A stretch of DNA of 64,000 nucleotides, taken from contig NHZP01000012.1 of the NCBI GenBank assembly GCA_003313425.1, forward strand, positions 682,001-746,000. Direction: 5' to 3'. The notes beneath the pieces are model-generated. The model worked only from the letters and a program-made list of their open reading frames with translations. It was not told the DNA's origin and searched no databases. Below are positions 47,443-59,500 of this stretch, one piece after another (position 1 is the first letter of the stretch; each line of letters begins with the position of its first letter). This DNA comes from Pseudopyrenochaeta lycopersici. Its lineage: Eukaryota > Ascomycota > Dothideomycetes > Pleosporales > Pseudopyrenochaetaceae. A program made the position numbers and the translations under genes.

Positions 47443-48304
47443 TCGAATACCCTTTCAACATTTACACCAATCATTCGTTTGCCGATGCGATTCTTAATTG
47501 CTCTTCTCTGGTACGATCTTGATTAAGGCGCATCAAGTCCATGCATCTGAGCGGCAACGCCCTATGAAGTGGTAGACGAATAACGATTTAATAGAATTTG
47601 TTCATTGACACCAAACTATGCAGCCCACCAAGCCTGTAATATCATCATTGTTGCCAGACCCTTGAGACCAATAATACGACCATGCGCATCGACAAAAGGG
47701 GAATTCCTAGCAGCATGCAACATCGCTCTCTTTAACCCCCGCTCTTGATCCAATAAGCTATAGATGTTCGATACCACTGTGGCTCATCCAATCGCACAAA
47801 GAATTTATACCGTATTGCGGAATATTTCCACCTGTCGCACGTACTACTTGCTTAGTATTGTAAATCCTTGGCTTCGTATAGGCTGTGCTGATCAGACTCG
47901 TGAATTTGGTTCATTAGATTTTATCTTGATCGGCATCACAGCCAAGGCAGACTTAAAATTTGATTCGAGATTATTTGTTGACTTGGTGCTATAATCCTGC
48001 TATTAATAAGCATTCGGCCACGAACTTTGCGGGGGAAGAGGTATCTGAACCAATGCCCAAAAAGGCAATGCAAGAAACAGATGAGTGATTGGAGTAACAT
48101 TTAGATGTGCTCCTCAAGCTGCCAACGTGTAATATCAAATATTCATTTTCACCTTGACGCAGCAGTTTGCCCTACAAGATACATGCATCACCATTCAACA
48201 ACGACACCATCATCGATATGCCTATGTCGTTTGTTGCTAGCTTTTGATCCTCCATATCTTCAACGAACGCACGCGCGAGACATCTTGCATTCACCCACGA
48301 TCCC
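47443..48304. other. Intergenic, 0.86 kb
   Basis: The 3' flank of MAD2 and the promoter of the glycosyltransferase gene. Short frames only, none with a motif. Confidence 0.5.
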
Positions 48305-51286
48305 ATGGATTTACAAAGCAGGGACATTGGTTGCGCCAAGGAAGAGGATACTGCTTTGAAGAAGTCTCAAGAATACTGCGTAAAAGACTTAGATCAAAGT
48401 GCGACTGGCGCTAGACGATCATCTTCAGTCTACTCAAACTCAACCAGGGATTTGATACCTGGCACTGCTCCCGAACCAACATCGTTTCCCTTTGGCCTTC
48501 TATCACAATACCTGGAGTCCCAGAAATCTGACTCTGAACCTGAACCTCCTCAACCTACCGCCCCCTCCCCATGCGACGTAGAGTGGAGAAGTGAAAATCC
48601 GGATGTGATTCGAGACATAAAATGTGATGTACTAGCCTATTGGCTTCGCACAAAACAGGGAGAGAAGATGTGGACTCAGGAAAGACCAGGAGAAGGAGTC
48701 TTTGTTAAGCGATCCAAAGGCAACTATTCTGTTGCACCCTTGGAATTAGTCAACGATGGTACCTACTTGTATGAAGCAATCAAAGAAATGAACGTCAGGG
48801 TAAGTTAGCCCTTCCTATAGAGCTCGGTTCAAATAGCTTCTGATAATTCGAAGTGTGCCATGACAGTAAGCTCAAATGTCATCAGCTACATCCTTCGGCG
48901 GACCGACTTGTCATATGTCCAGATCGAAGCAGATCTTCGACTACAAATTATACCTGATTTTTATGCTTTACCATACTGTCAGAGGGGACAGTCGGCCGCA
49001 TTCATTGTTACACATCAGATACTCGTGGTCTGGCAAGATGACCCGAAATTGCTCCTCCAGCGTGCTCAAGCATTCCAGGAGGCATTAACAAGGTCACTAG
49101 TTGGGCGCGAATTCGACAACGAAGATGGAAAGCCTGGGTGCAAGACACCGTTCAATGGCATCGCTGAGCATGATGGCAGCTTTGAAACTGAAGAAGCCTG
49201 CGAAGAGGAGCCTCGACATACAAACATATGGCAAGCAGCTTATACAGGTATTTCCATGCTTCTACTGACAGCTGCCATTGGTTTCGGCTGGAGGCAGATC
49301 GCCATTGAACAAGTGCTCGACCCAAATTGGTATCGTTTGCTCTTCGTGATTTGTCTACCTCTGCAAGTCTGGCTTTCTCTAGTGAGTTCTGGCTATGATG
49401 ATAACGTCCACTATACTAATAAGAACAGTTCTTCTTTCAAGCCGTGGTTGGGAACTTGGCTCAGGTAGCCGGTTCTACGGCGGGAATGAAAGGGAATAGC
49501 AAGTACTACTCTGGCAAAGCACCGCGTCGACTGCATAGGGACACATGCGGGACTTCTCTTCCACATGTGACTATCCAGATGCCCATATTTAAGGAAGGTC
49601 TTCGTGGTGTTATTGAGCCCACAGTGCGATCGATCAAGCAAGCCATCTCAACGTATGAACTTCAGGGTGGTACAGCTAACATCTTCATCAACGACGACGG
49701 AAGTGAGTATAGCCCAAAGAAGATCAACAGACTTGCTCACGCTAAAATGGAATAGTGCAGCTAGTGTCGTTGGACGAAGCGAAAAAACGACAAGAATTCT
49801 ATGAAGAGAATGGCATTGGCTGGGTAGCGCGGCCCGGTCATGATACAGCTTTGGGGCCCAGTGGGAGACGATTCTTACGGCGAGGCAAGTTCAAGAAGGC
49901 CTCCAATATGAATTATGCTCTACGACTCAGTGTTCGCGTTGAAGAATATCTGGCCAAGGTTGCTCGTAGCAGCGAATGGACGCAAATCGAGGAAGACGCC
50001 GTCTCCAGAACTGCACTTCAAACCATAGTTACCGAGCACAAGGGTGAAGCTTGGGCTGGTGGTAATATTAGAATTGGTGACTACATCCTTCTGGTTGATT
50101 CTGACACTCGTGTCCCCAACGACTGCCTGTTGGACGCAGTGAGCGAGATGGAGCAATCCCCACAGGTTGCTATCCTTCAGTACTCTTCAGGCGTCATGAG
50201 CGTCACCAACAGCTTTTTTGAGAGGGGCATCGCCTTCTTCACGAATATGGTTTACACTATGATCTGTTTTGCGGTCTCCAACGGAGACGTTGCGCCTTTC
50301 GTGGGTCACAATGCTTTCCTGAGGTGGTCGGCGCTACAAGAAGTGGCGTATGAGTGTGAGCTTGACCACTGGGAAAAGTACTGGTCGGAAATCACCGTGT
50401 CCGAAGACTTCGATATGGCATTGCGTCTACAGTCTCAGGGCTACATTGTTCGCTTAGCCGCATATAAGAAAGACGGTTACAAGGAAGGCGTATCGCTCAC
50501 AGTTTACGACGAGTTGGCGCGATGGGAGAAGTATGTTGCGACCCATCCATTACTCCTCGATAGTATTCTGAAGTGTGGTACAGATACGCATTTGGCTGCA
50601 ACGAGCTCATCTTCCACCCCTTCCGCGACTGGATTTACAAGGGTCCCTTCACCGAACTCTTCACAGCCTTCATGTTTTCAAAGATACCACTTTCCTCAAA
50701 ATTTACCATCATGGCATACATTGGCACATATTACGCACTCGGCAGTGCCTGGATCCTGACGATGCTCAACTACTTCTTGGTCGGTTTCTTCAACGGCTGG
50801 CTCGATCACTACTACATCGACAGCTTCCGCGTCTACGTCGGTATTGTCCTTGTCTTTACGGTCATTGGCAGTTTCTCCCTCGCTTGGCTGCGCTACCGTG
50901 TCGACCAAGGAGAACTGCTCAATGGCCTTGTCGAAAACGTGAAATGGATACCCCTCCTTACCATCTTCCTCGGCGGCGTCAGCCTCCACATTAGTCAGGC
51001 GCTTTTCTGTCACTTGTTTAGTATTGACATGGAATGGGGCGCCACGACAAAAGAAGAGCAGAATGTATCTTTCTTCGATGCCATGAAGCACGTTGTTAAG
51101 AAGTTCAAGTGGAGTTTCTTGTTCTGCTTCGTGGTCACGGGGCTGATGCTGTATTGTCGGTTTGGGCTACAAGCGGACTGGCAGATTAGGTTGTTGATGG
51201 CGATTTGGCCAACGGGAGCGGTGGTGATCAACCATTTCTTGCTGCCGATTGTGCTTAATCCACAGTTGATGCGCTTGACCTGGTAG
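48305..51286 (+). CDS. Membrane glycosyltransferase family 2 (ZtGT2-like)
   Basis: Five exons (48305-48799, 48854-49381, 49429-49702, 49756-50530, 50584-51286) join in phase to 924 residues. An N-terminal cytoplasmic region (about 1-310, with PDVIRDIKCDVLAYWL and GEGVFVKRSKG) precedes two membrane spans. The GT2 catalytic domain follows, with HVTIQMPIFKEGL, FINDDG, the DxD motif in LLVDSDTRVP (547-549), the acidic SEDFD near 648-652 and an ELARW variant of QxxRW near 685-689. Five or six more spans close the protein. The layout matches the conserved fungal GT2 whose Zymoseptoria member (ZtGT2) is needed for hyphal growth on solid surfaces. The polysaccharide product is unknown. Processive synthesis with export is inferred from chitin/hyaluronan-synthase-like topology. 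Confidence 0.88.
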
Positions 51287-51674
51287 AAGTTAAGTATGTC
51301 TGATAAGAGGGCGCGAGTGCAAAGTGGGGCAATAATCCGTAGGTTTGAGTTACTACACTATACGTATATTTGACCGTCCATTTCTATCACTTAGAACGCT
51401 TACAGGTCAGCAATGAGATGTGTGATTGGGAATTCATGCCCCTCACAAGCCACAAAGTGCACCGCCTCAGCAGCTTGGATCCACGTGAGACCCGACTTTC
51501 GCCCATCGCCTCATGTAATCTCGCCAACGCCATCACGCGTCTGGCGGCTTTGGTGCCTTCGCTACCATTTTCCATTTTGAGTTTGGATAAGCTTAAGCTC
51601 TGATCAGAAGCTGCGACAAACATTCTCAAAGCCGTGTGCTCGGCGCAGCCAACCTCCGCCCTTCTGCTCAGCCA

Positions 51675-51702
51675 TCCGCCCTCATGATAACATGAGGGCG
51701 GA
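51675..51702. promoter_or_regulatory. Perfect 12 bp inverted repeat with a 4 bp loop, GC-box type
   Basis: TCCGCCCTCATG, then ATAA, then CATGAGGGCGGA. A third copy of the core TCCGCCCT lies at 51655-51662. The site is about 230 bp upstream of the ATG at 51931 and about 50 bp upstream of a TATA-like box. The GCGGAG at the right arm fits the loose consensus SYGGRG of the carbon repressor CreA. CCG and CGG ends are also typical of Zn2Cys6 dimer sites. Which protein binds, if any, is unknown. Confidence 0.5.
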
Positions 51703-51754
51703 GCCTCGGAGTGTTGGACGCCGTAGAGTCATCGTCGACGCCTTATTGAGTGAT

Positions 51755-51763
51755 GCATAAAAG
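51755..51763 (+). promoter_or_regulatory. TATA-like box (GCATAAAAG)
   Basis: A single TATA-like element about 170 bp before the ATG at 51931, downstream of the inverted repeat. Spacing allows a leader of about 130 bases. Weak evidence on sequence alone. Confidence 0.35.
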
Positions 51764-51930
51764 ATTCCCTTGATCACCGCTAAGCACTAGTTCAACTCAC
51801 ATCTAAAATATTTAGAACTAGAGCCAAACCTCAATCCAGCTTCACAATACAATTTGATAGTCCTCTTGACTGAGTGCACTACCACCTTTTGCTCCCCTAC
51901 ATACTGTCTCAGCGAGGCCGAATTGTCACA

Positions 51931-52983
51931 ATGGCCACTGAATCAGCAATGAATGCGGCTGGTCGCACATCCTCCCATTCCTTTGCCGACTTCCGCTCTG
52001 CATCCCTCGCCCACCGCCGGACGAAGAAATACCCCCGTGAGCAAAAATCTCGAAAGCGGAATCGATGCTGCGAAATTTGCTCTCCACCACTTCACTTGGT
52101 GCGCTTGGAGCAGCAGAAATACGTCAATCATCATATAAAAGCAGAGCCATGGGAAGATGATTGGGCAGCACACAGGCAATTTGAGGAGGAGCTAGAGCGT
52201 ATGGATGAAGTTGTGCAATATGGGCTGTTTGGGTGGGGGAGAGAGATTTTTGAAGGGACAGCTGAGTCTAAAGAGGATGACGATGGATGGGTGGTTAGTG
52301 GGGAAGACTTCGGGGCGTGGGGTAGGCGGCGGATTGGTGAGATGCGCATGGTCAAAGAGGAGAGACTGCGCGCAACACTTGACATCAACGGGAATGAGGC
52401 TTCCAGCAAAACGACCATGACCCTGGCAAACCCTGCACTTACAACGAATACTACACTTCCAACAACCGTCTCAGACGTCTACGCTCATGCTCTAATCAAA
52501 CAAATACTCACACCTACTAAACGCTCTCTGCGACTCTCCCGCCTTAGAAGGCATCATCCCTTCCCAGTCATCTACAACTTCGCCTGGTTTGGCGAATACG
52601 ATTGGCAATGGCACCGCAACTACTCTGGATGCTGGGAGCTAGGATACGCAGACGCATGCGGCGGCTGCTCCATACCCTGTTCATGCTGCTGTATCGGCAA
52701 CGGTAGCATGTACTGGCCGTGCCATTGTGCTGACTTTGGGAATGAGCCGGCGCCGGATGAGATGCAGAGGTGCAGTTTGGTGGAGTGGGTGTATGGGAAG
52801 CTTTGGCGGATTATGAACGAGGCGGAGAAGGAGGCGCGGCTGGCATATGGTGGGATTATGGAGGATGACGAAAATGCTGAGGCGGAAGTTGAGGAGTGGG
52901 AAATCATGTCTAATGGAGATGCGGCGAGTGAGGGGTGGAGTGTTGTTGCTAGTGAGGAAGACTTCGAGCTGCTTTTGCTATAA
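51931..52983 (+). CDS. Unknown Cys-rich protein with acidic WxxV-type motifs, 350 residues
   Basis: The open frame extends back to 51874, but the first ATG is at 51931 (MATESAMNAAGR) after AATTGTCACA, so I start there. A basic N terminus (HRRTKKYPREQKSRKRNR) leads to CCEIC. An acidic middle carries DDDGWVVSGEDFGAW. A Trp/Cys-rich block (about 240-280) contains FAWFGEYDWQWHRNYSGCW, then ten or so Cys in short order (CGGCSIPCSCCC, CHC). The acidic C terminus has EEWEIMSN and EGWSVVASEEDFE, two more motifs of the W-x-x-[VIM] form with acidic neighbours. No known family comes to mind. The Cys block may bind metal. Confidence 0.65.
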   Translation: MATESAMNAAGRTSSHSFADFRSASLAHRRTKKYPREQKSRKRNRCCEICSPPLHLVRLEQQKYVNHHIKAEPWEDDWAAHRQFEEELERMDEVVQYGLFGWGREIFEGTAESKEDDDGWVVSGEDFGAWGRRRIGEMRMVKEERLRATLDINGNEASSKTTMTLANPALTTNTTLPTTVSDVYAHALIKQILTPTKRSLRLSRLRRHHPFPVIYNFAWFGEYDWQWHRNYSGCWELGYADACGGCSIPCSCCCIGNGSMYWPCHCADFGNEPAPDEMQRCSLVEWVYGKLWRIMNEAEKEARLAYGGIMEDDENAEAEVEEWEIMSNGDAASEGWSVVASEEDFELLLL

Positions 52984-53135
52984 TATTCTGAATATGATAC
53001 CCCTTTTCATCACCGTTGATAATAGCATAAGAAATCATTGAAACAGTATATACTTCAAATTGCCATGCATCCTGGACGCTTCGTGCCAGTTTTATGCACA
53101 TAACCCATGCTAAACGCCATATATGCAACAATCTC

Positions 53136-54969
53136 TTAAACCTCTAAAGTCTTCTTTTCATCTATTCCCATGCCGTCCTTCTCTTTCAGCCTCTCCGCTC
53201 TCTCGGCCGCCCGTTTCTTCCTGCCATCGAGCTTCTCCTTATCCTCGCGCATCTGCTTTATCAAATCGGATTTCTCGCGGATCTTATGGCCGTAGAAATA
53301 GAATGCAAGCGGAATAGGAATCATGGCGAATTCAATAAGTGATAGCATAGTCGCAGACCAGTGCGGGCCAAGAGTCGTGTACATTTTTGGCCCAGCCAGG
53401 GGTAAGGAGCCGCCGATGGCGCTGCGTAGCACGGCGTTGCCGGCGAGAGCGGAGGCGGCATAGATGCCGTAGGCATGAGCCAAGTAGTTTGATGCGTATA
53501 TAAAGACGCCACAGTTTCCTGCGCCGAAGGGGATACCGGCCATCAAGGGTGCGATCCAGTGTACATCCGGTGTGCAAGTCCAGGCGAAGATCATTTCGCC
53601 AACGGGGACACATACTGCTGCAATGCAGACTACGCTGACCATGGCCTCAGGATAGGGTTTGCCCGTCGCAGGATCCTTTTTATGCGAATTGATCATCCGG
53701 CGAAGTAGGGGCTCACTGACGATCGTCACTATACCACCGACTCCGATACCTATGTACCCCAGCCCGACGAAGCCGGGCGACCAGCCACGCAGCTCGCCGA
53801 AAACGATAGGGTAACTAACGAAACAGAGATATAAGACACCGTAGACTAAGGCAATGTAAACATTCCAAAATATGCAGATAGGTTCTTGGACAGCCATGGA
53901 AAGCGGGCGATAGAGGTTCTCCCGTAGCAGTGGCCAGAAGTTTTTCTTCTCGTCGTACCGCGAGAACCAGCGCTCGTCATTATTTTCTTTCCGTATCTTG
54001 GCGGATTTGGCGCGCAGGATAGCGGGCGCGTATGTTTCGTTGATAACTGGAGAACCATGAGTGAGTGCCTCTCGAGTAGAGCAATGAACGAAGACATGGT
54101 AAAAACATACCGAAGACCATGAAGCACGACACGCCAGAAGCGATCATAACAACCCAGTTTGTCCACCGCCAGCCCATGGCTTGGAATACGAAGCCTCCTA
54201 CTAACGGGCCGACAACCGGCCCGTTCATGGGCCCTAAGGACCATATTGAAAACGCCAGAGCCCGGTAGTCGTCGCTGACGATGTCAGATACTGTTCCAGG
54301 GGAGTTTGAGATCATAGCCGCGCCAGCCACGGCGCCAAAAAAACGTAGGACGAGGATTTGAGCAAGATTGTTGGAAAGTGCGCATGGAATGATCAAAACG
54401 GTGAAAAGGAAGATAGAGATAAGATAGACCGGTCTGCGACCATACATCTCGGATAGCGGGGCGAGGAGTAGCGATCCAGCAGCCAATCCGCAGAGATATG
54501 TCGTGATACCGAGAATAACTGGTGTCTTAGATGTCACACCAAAGGTATGCATCATGCCTGGTATGCCGCTCGTGTAACTTGTAGAGTACATGACCACAAC
54601 TAGTGTTGAAAAAGACATGCAGAAGATGACGAGTGCCTTCTTCGCCATGGGCCAGTCCTGTGGGTTTTCGCCATCGTCAAAGTCGACCTCGAATCTTGGA
54701 TCCTGTGTTGTACTTGTAGCTACCGTTGTAATACCCGCTAGGGCCTGGTCGCCAGGCCACGAGTGACCTGTGTTCCTGCTCCACGTATGATGGATTGACT
54801 GGATTTCTGCATTGGAATCCGTCGAGGCCGTGGAGATTGAGGAGCGATCATCTTCGATATCTTCAATTACTCTTGCCGTTGCAGATGATGTGGAACCGAC
54901 CCTTTTTGTCTTTTCGAAAGCTGACGATGCGCCGCCAATGTCCTTGTCGAAATCGTCATGGCCACCCAT
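53136..54969 (-). CDS. MFS transporter, DHA1-type drug/polyamine exporter
   Basis: Two exons (54969-54111 and 54046-53136, a 64 bp intron) give 589 residues. The frame runs to 55020, but ATG 54969 (MGGHDDFDKD) is the likelier start. A 115-residue acidic, Ser-rich N terminus precedes 12 spans. Marks of the DHA1 branch: NPQDWPMAKK before span 1, LSEMYGRRPVYL (motif A), SPGTVSDIV, GPMNGPVVGPLVGG (motif C-like) and GWRWTNWV after span 6. A cytoplasmic loop with KIRKENNDERWFSRYDEKKNF precedes span 7. The C-terminal tail is a long Lys/Glu helix. The family exports drugs, polyamines or toxins from the plasma membrane by proton antiport. The substrate is unknown. Confidence 0.92.
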
Positions 54970-56552
54970 GATTTCGGTTGCTGGTGCTGACGAAACCTTA
55001 ACACCCCGCCCAATTACCAATCAGGCTCGTCACTTCGGGGAATCCACACAGCGCAGCGGGCAGATGGTGCACGCTTTTGCGCAAAAACTACCTAAATCCT
55101 TGAGCGAAGAAAGTGCACAACGGTCGTGGCGTTAGGAAACAGTTTATTCCAGTGTCGCGCCTTGGGGTAAAGCGCCCGCTCGGAAGCATCCTTCCTGCAG
55201 CGCCATTCCATGTTCATCGTGGTCGGTTATGATATTGACGGGAATATTCGGACATAGTGTAAAGACCGAGGCACGTCTGCAGACAGAGGCTGGGACGAAA
55301 TGGCGGGACATGACTCGGGGGAGGGCATTTTCAGGAAGGAGGGGTCCTGGAGCTGTTGATTGGCTGTATTTGATAAAATAGTGCTAAATCTATCAAATCA
55401 AAGTGGGCAGTTATTTGCTGCCGAGAGCGAATGAGGTGGTGAGGATCACAAATTCAAAAGCTAATTAGAGCCGAAGTCGGGGTAAACAGTCGCGAACATC
55501 ACACGTCTCGTCTTCATAAATCTAAATCGCCTTACCACGCCCGCTTCACATAGGGACTTTGTACCTGGACATTGATACCAAACGACTGGCTTGACCGGTG
55601 AACTCATGTACTGATCGGTATAGACTTCCATTGGCGCCATAGAACTAATGCCACGCCGGCGGGCAGCTGCATGCCTGTGCCATCGAGTTGTGGAACAGCT
55701 GTTGCCCGACTCGTTGGCAACTTGCGAGTAGCTCTTCAGCCTGACACATTCGGCGCCTGCTCGCATGCTAGTCGCCAGTATGGGAAGCTATCCTCGCAGT
55801 GTGTTTTCCAGGCTCAGCGCTGGTGACAACTGGGAGGTGGTGCTAGTGTCTCAGTCCTCGAAAGCCATGGAACAACAGCTGCTATCTGCTGCCTCTGTAG
55901 GTACATCGGCCGTCATTCCAAGGAGCGTACGCTTAGTCTTTCTCTCTGTTGCTAGCTTTAGCACAATAGCGATTCTTTTACTTCCTGTCTGTGACAAGTA
56001 TAGTCTCTCACTTGTCCAGGTCTCACTTGCCTTAAGGTAGCCTTAAGCGTATCATTTTCAATCCCTTTTCTGTTCGTAGCGGGGTACTTTAAAACACGGT
56101 AGTCACACAAGCCAATTAACAGATTGTATCCAGCCCCCACGCCTCTTTCTACCCAGCGCATAGACTCTGCATGCAGCCACCTTAAAGAATGCGTCCCAGT
56201 TGGCTTATGGACAATTGGATGTCGGGACCGCTTCGGGATGGTGCGTCTAGCGCCCAACAAAGGACAAATCACCAACGCATAGACCGTGGAGATCGGCATG
56301 GCGCTGTATTCACCCTTCACCGTGAACATGGTGTAGGCTTGTACGCTACCGTCGCGTCATCTTGACATGGTTGGCACTGGTTCACTTTAGCACTGACCAC
56401 GCCTTCCATTTGATGAGCGCCTTCCACAACAACACGGCTGTCTTTCGCCTCACCCCACCCTTACAATACTTCTCATACTCTGCAAACTGCTCAATCTACA
56501 GATACAAAACCACTTGGTTCCTGCTACGTTGTAGTAGTCGCTCTAGGTGGCC
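54970..56552. other. Divergent intergenic region, 1.6 kb
   Basis: Promoters of the MFS exporter (minus) and the giant DUF3638 gene (plus). Small frames at 55461-56040 and 55958-56329 have no motif. Only the adjacent parts are likely regulatory. Nothing else identified. Confidence 0.45.
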
Positions 56553-59500
56553 ATGGCTCTTAACATTCGGAGACGAGAGCAATTGTATTTTCACGTTGCA
56601 TTGCCTCGCAATGTCCCAGGCCATGAGGATAAAAACCTTCATTCCATCGAGGATGATTTGTTGAAGCGTTTGGTCAACGCAACCTCACACCTTTACCCTC
56701 ATGCATTGCTGGAACACCGACATCACATACGTGGGTTGCAGGACACGCTTATAGCTTGTAACTCACTCAACGTTGAAGGAACGATCCCCAAATCCGCACT
56801 GTTGAGAGAGCTCCGTAATCTTAGTCCTTCCAAGATGCTCGTTCTACACGCAACCGCCCAAAATTGCGCTCTGCTGGTGTACAGCACCAATATGTACGTT
56901 ACTCATAGTAGCTATTCCTCATCTTTACTGACTGTGAAAGTGAATCTGGCGAACGCCAAGTCGTCTTTGAAGCGTTCGAAACCTCAGCATCATGCGATCA
57001 AGTATTAGCATCCAAAAATGCCTTGCTGTGGGACTTTCCTGGTTGCGCCGTGGCCGTGCCTATGGAAACATACTCTGAAGAGCCTTTCCAAGAGAGTCTC
57101 GCCGCGTTCATGGAGCAAGCGAGCAGTGAGGTCATCATGAAGTTCGCCGCCACTACCATGAAGGCAGCCGCAACGCTTCCAGAAATTCGTGATACTAGCC
57201 AGCCAGATATAGTCTCAGGTCTACTGATGACGATGCTAGAGGCAAACGGCACTGTCATATCCACGCCACTCTTGCGAAAGCGCGTGCGCGATACCGTTTC
57301 CTTCGACAAAGCACACAAGCCATGGAGAAGATCACCATTCTATCTCATGGCTCGTGTAGCAATGCAGCGCTGCTTGTACAGGCAACTCGGAGCTGAGATT
57401 GGGAGACTTTACTACAAATTCATCATGTGCCTGATGATGTCGCATTTTTTAGAGGAAGTACTCAAACGATTGCCGTTTGACGCAGCGTTCTTTCTCCGCC
57501 AGAAACTTGGACGCAGGCTTGCCAAACTAGAGTCAGACATGGCAAATGCTCCTCGTTCTGCGGTGAAGGTCTACGCCTGTATGTTTCGGGCTCTCGAACC
57601 GAGCTTTCAGGCTACGTTGGCAACCACAGGAGGTTACCTCAAGTCAGTATGGAGAAATCACAAACAAAGAAGTGAACGTCAAGTGCCGCTACTACGTCAG
57701 CGCGCGCACGAACATGAATTTGGTTTGCGACTGAGAAGCAGCGGCAACATACTCACAGAGATCCTCACTCGTCAGAGCCATCGTCCACCAATCCAACAAT
57801 CTGTGCCATCTGACCTTCTCAGACAATACGAACAGTCCGTTGCGTCCGTCAAACCTTATATTGAGGCAGCCGGCCATCACATCTCCGTGTCTCAATATCA
57901 AGAAGATGTCATCATCCCCGCAAAAAGTTTGGAAGAGCCAGCAAGCCGCCTTTGTATTCACCTCAGCAAGGTCATCCGACAATTCGTGCACAAGATTGAC
58001 GCTATGATCGATGGATATCCTGATCAATCAAGTCGGATGTTTCTAAATTTAATGGAATTATGGGTTTTCATGGATAAAGCGGCAGTAGAATGCTATCCAC
58101 TACTCAAAGAGTATCATCCTGGGTTTGAACCAGACATTTTGGATCCCATTCAGCTACTTACACTGGATGAACTGGAGCGTGTCAAGCAAGTGCAGGTCTA
58201 TTTAAGGGGGCGATGTTATCTAGAAGGCGGAATTCGGTGTTTGACTATCTTCGAGGATCCTTCAGATGACTGTTTCGCTGCACGATTTTACGACGATTCC
58301 GACCTTTCAAAGGAGTTGCTTGAAATGCGAGACAGGATTGAGGAGCACGCTTCTCTTGCATGTTCGGCCAAAGAAGTTGAATGGGATGAAAAAAGCAACC
58401 GGCACAGGGAAATCGTGGACAAGCGTAACGAGAAAGAGTGCAAATGGGATGCTGTTCCTATGTGGGACGGTACAGCTCAGCACCGACATAGGCAGCCATG
58501 TGAGTGGCACGATTTACACGATGAAGCAAAGAAAATCAGGATCAGAATCTTCGAGTATCCATTACCGAGCTTTGAACCTGCCGTAAAGGCAACACTGTTC
58601 GAATTGCGCTGCCCAGCAGCTTATGCCGCATACCGAGATGCGACTTGGTTCATTATTTCCACTCTTTGCCGCCCTCCACTCGAGAAACTAGAGCGGATAT
58701 CACTGATTCGGGAATATTCGCAGCTACGCTCTTATTCTAACGAGACCAATGGCCAGGTCTCCCTTGGTTCGGACAGGAAAGCCCATCTGGAGTGCCACTA
58801 TTCGAATTGGGGCTTTCCGGTTGGGCTTGAGGAAGTGTGTCGTAGCTGTGGTCTGAAACCGAGATATTACGATATCATTGGCCAGACCTGGACGAACAAC
58901 CACGGAAAAGCATCCTTGCAGCACCATTTCCCAGTGATTCTGCCCGAGGACTCCCCATACCAATGTATTGGACCATCCTTTGCCAGTTGGCCATCATCGA
59001 ACGAAGTTCAAGCCAGTCAAGCCAGTTGCCCAGCTGACATCAGTGTCCACGAATTTCTGGCGTGGCAAGGCCTTTTGGTCGGGACCCATTCAAGATGGTT
59101 TGATCTTCTCCGCGAGCTGGGCTCTACCAATCTTAACTTCTCTGCGGACTCAACCTGGGTTCTTGTGCAGCGTCTGATATTGCAGGCTGGGCCGGCTGTA
59201 ACAAGCGAAGATCCCCGCCGGGATGTCCATTCGGCTTTTCTCGACCATAATTTCTGTGACAAGCTTCTGGGACAGGTACGACAGCGACTTGAGTCTATAC
59301 ACCGGAACTGGCGCGAACCTGTACAGATGGATATTCTAATCACAATTCTGCTCAAGCTGGTATCGCTTTCGCCAAGTACTGCTGTTCGCGATGCAGCAAC
59401 TGTTTGCCTCCGTAGCGCGCGTCTCACTACTCACACCTGGTGCACAGATTTGCGGACAATCATCACCGAAGACACGAAAGCCACGCAATTCGCAATATGG

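Larger units (their letters stand above)
51287..51930. other. Intergenic with an inverted repeat, 0.64 kb
   Basis: The 3' flank of the glycosyltransferase gene and the promoter of the next gene. It holds a perfect 12 bp inverted repeat and a TATA-like box, listed separately. Confidence 0.5.
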
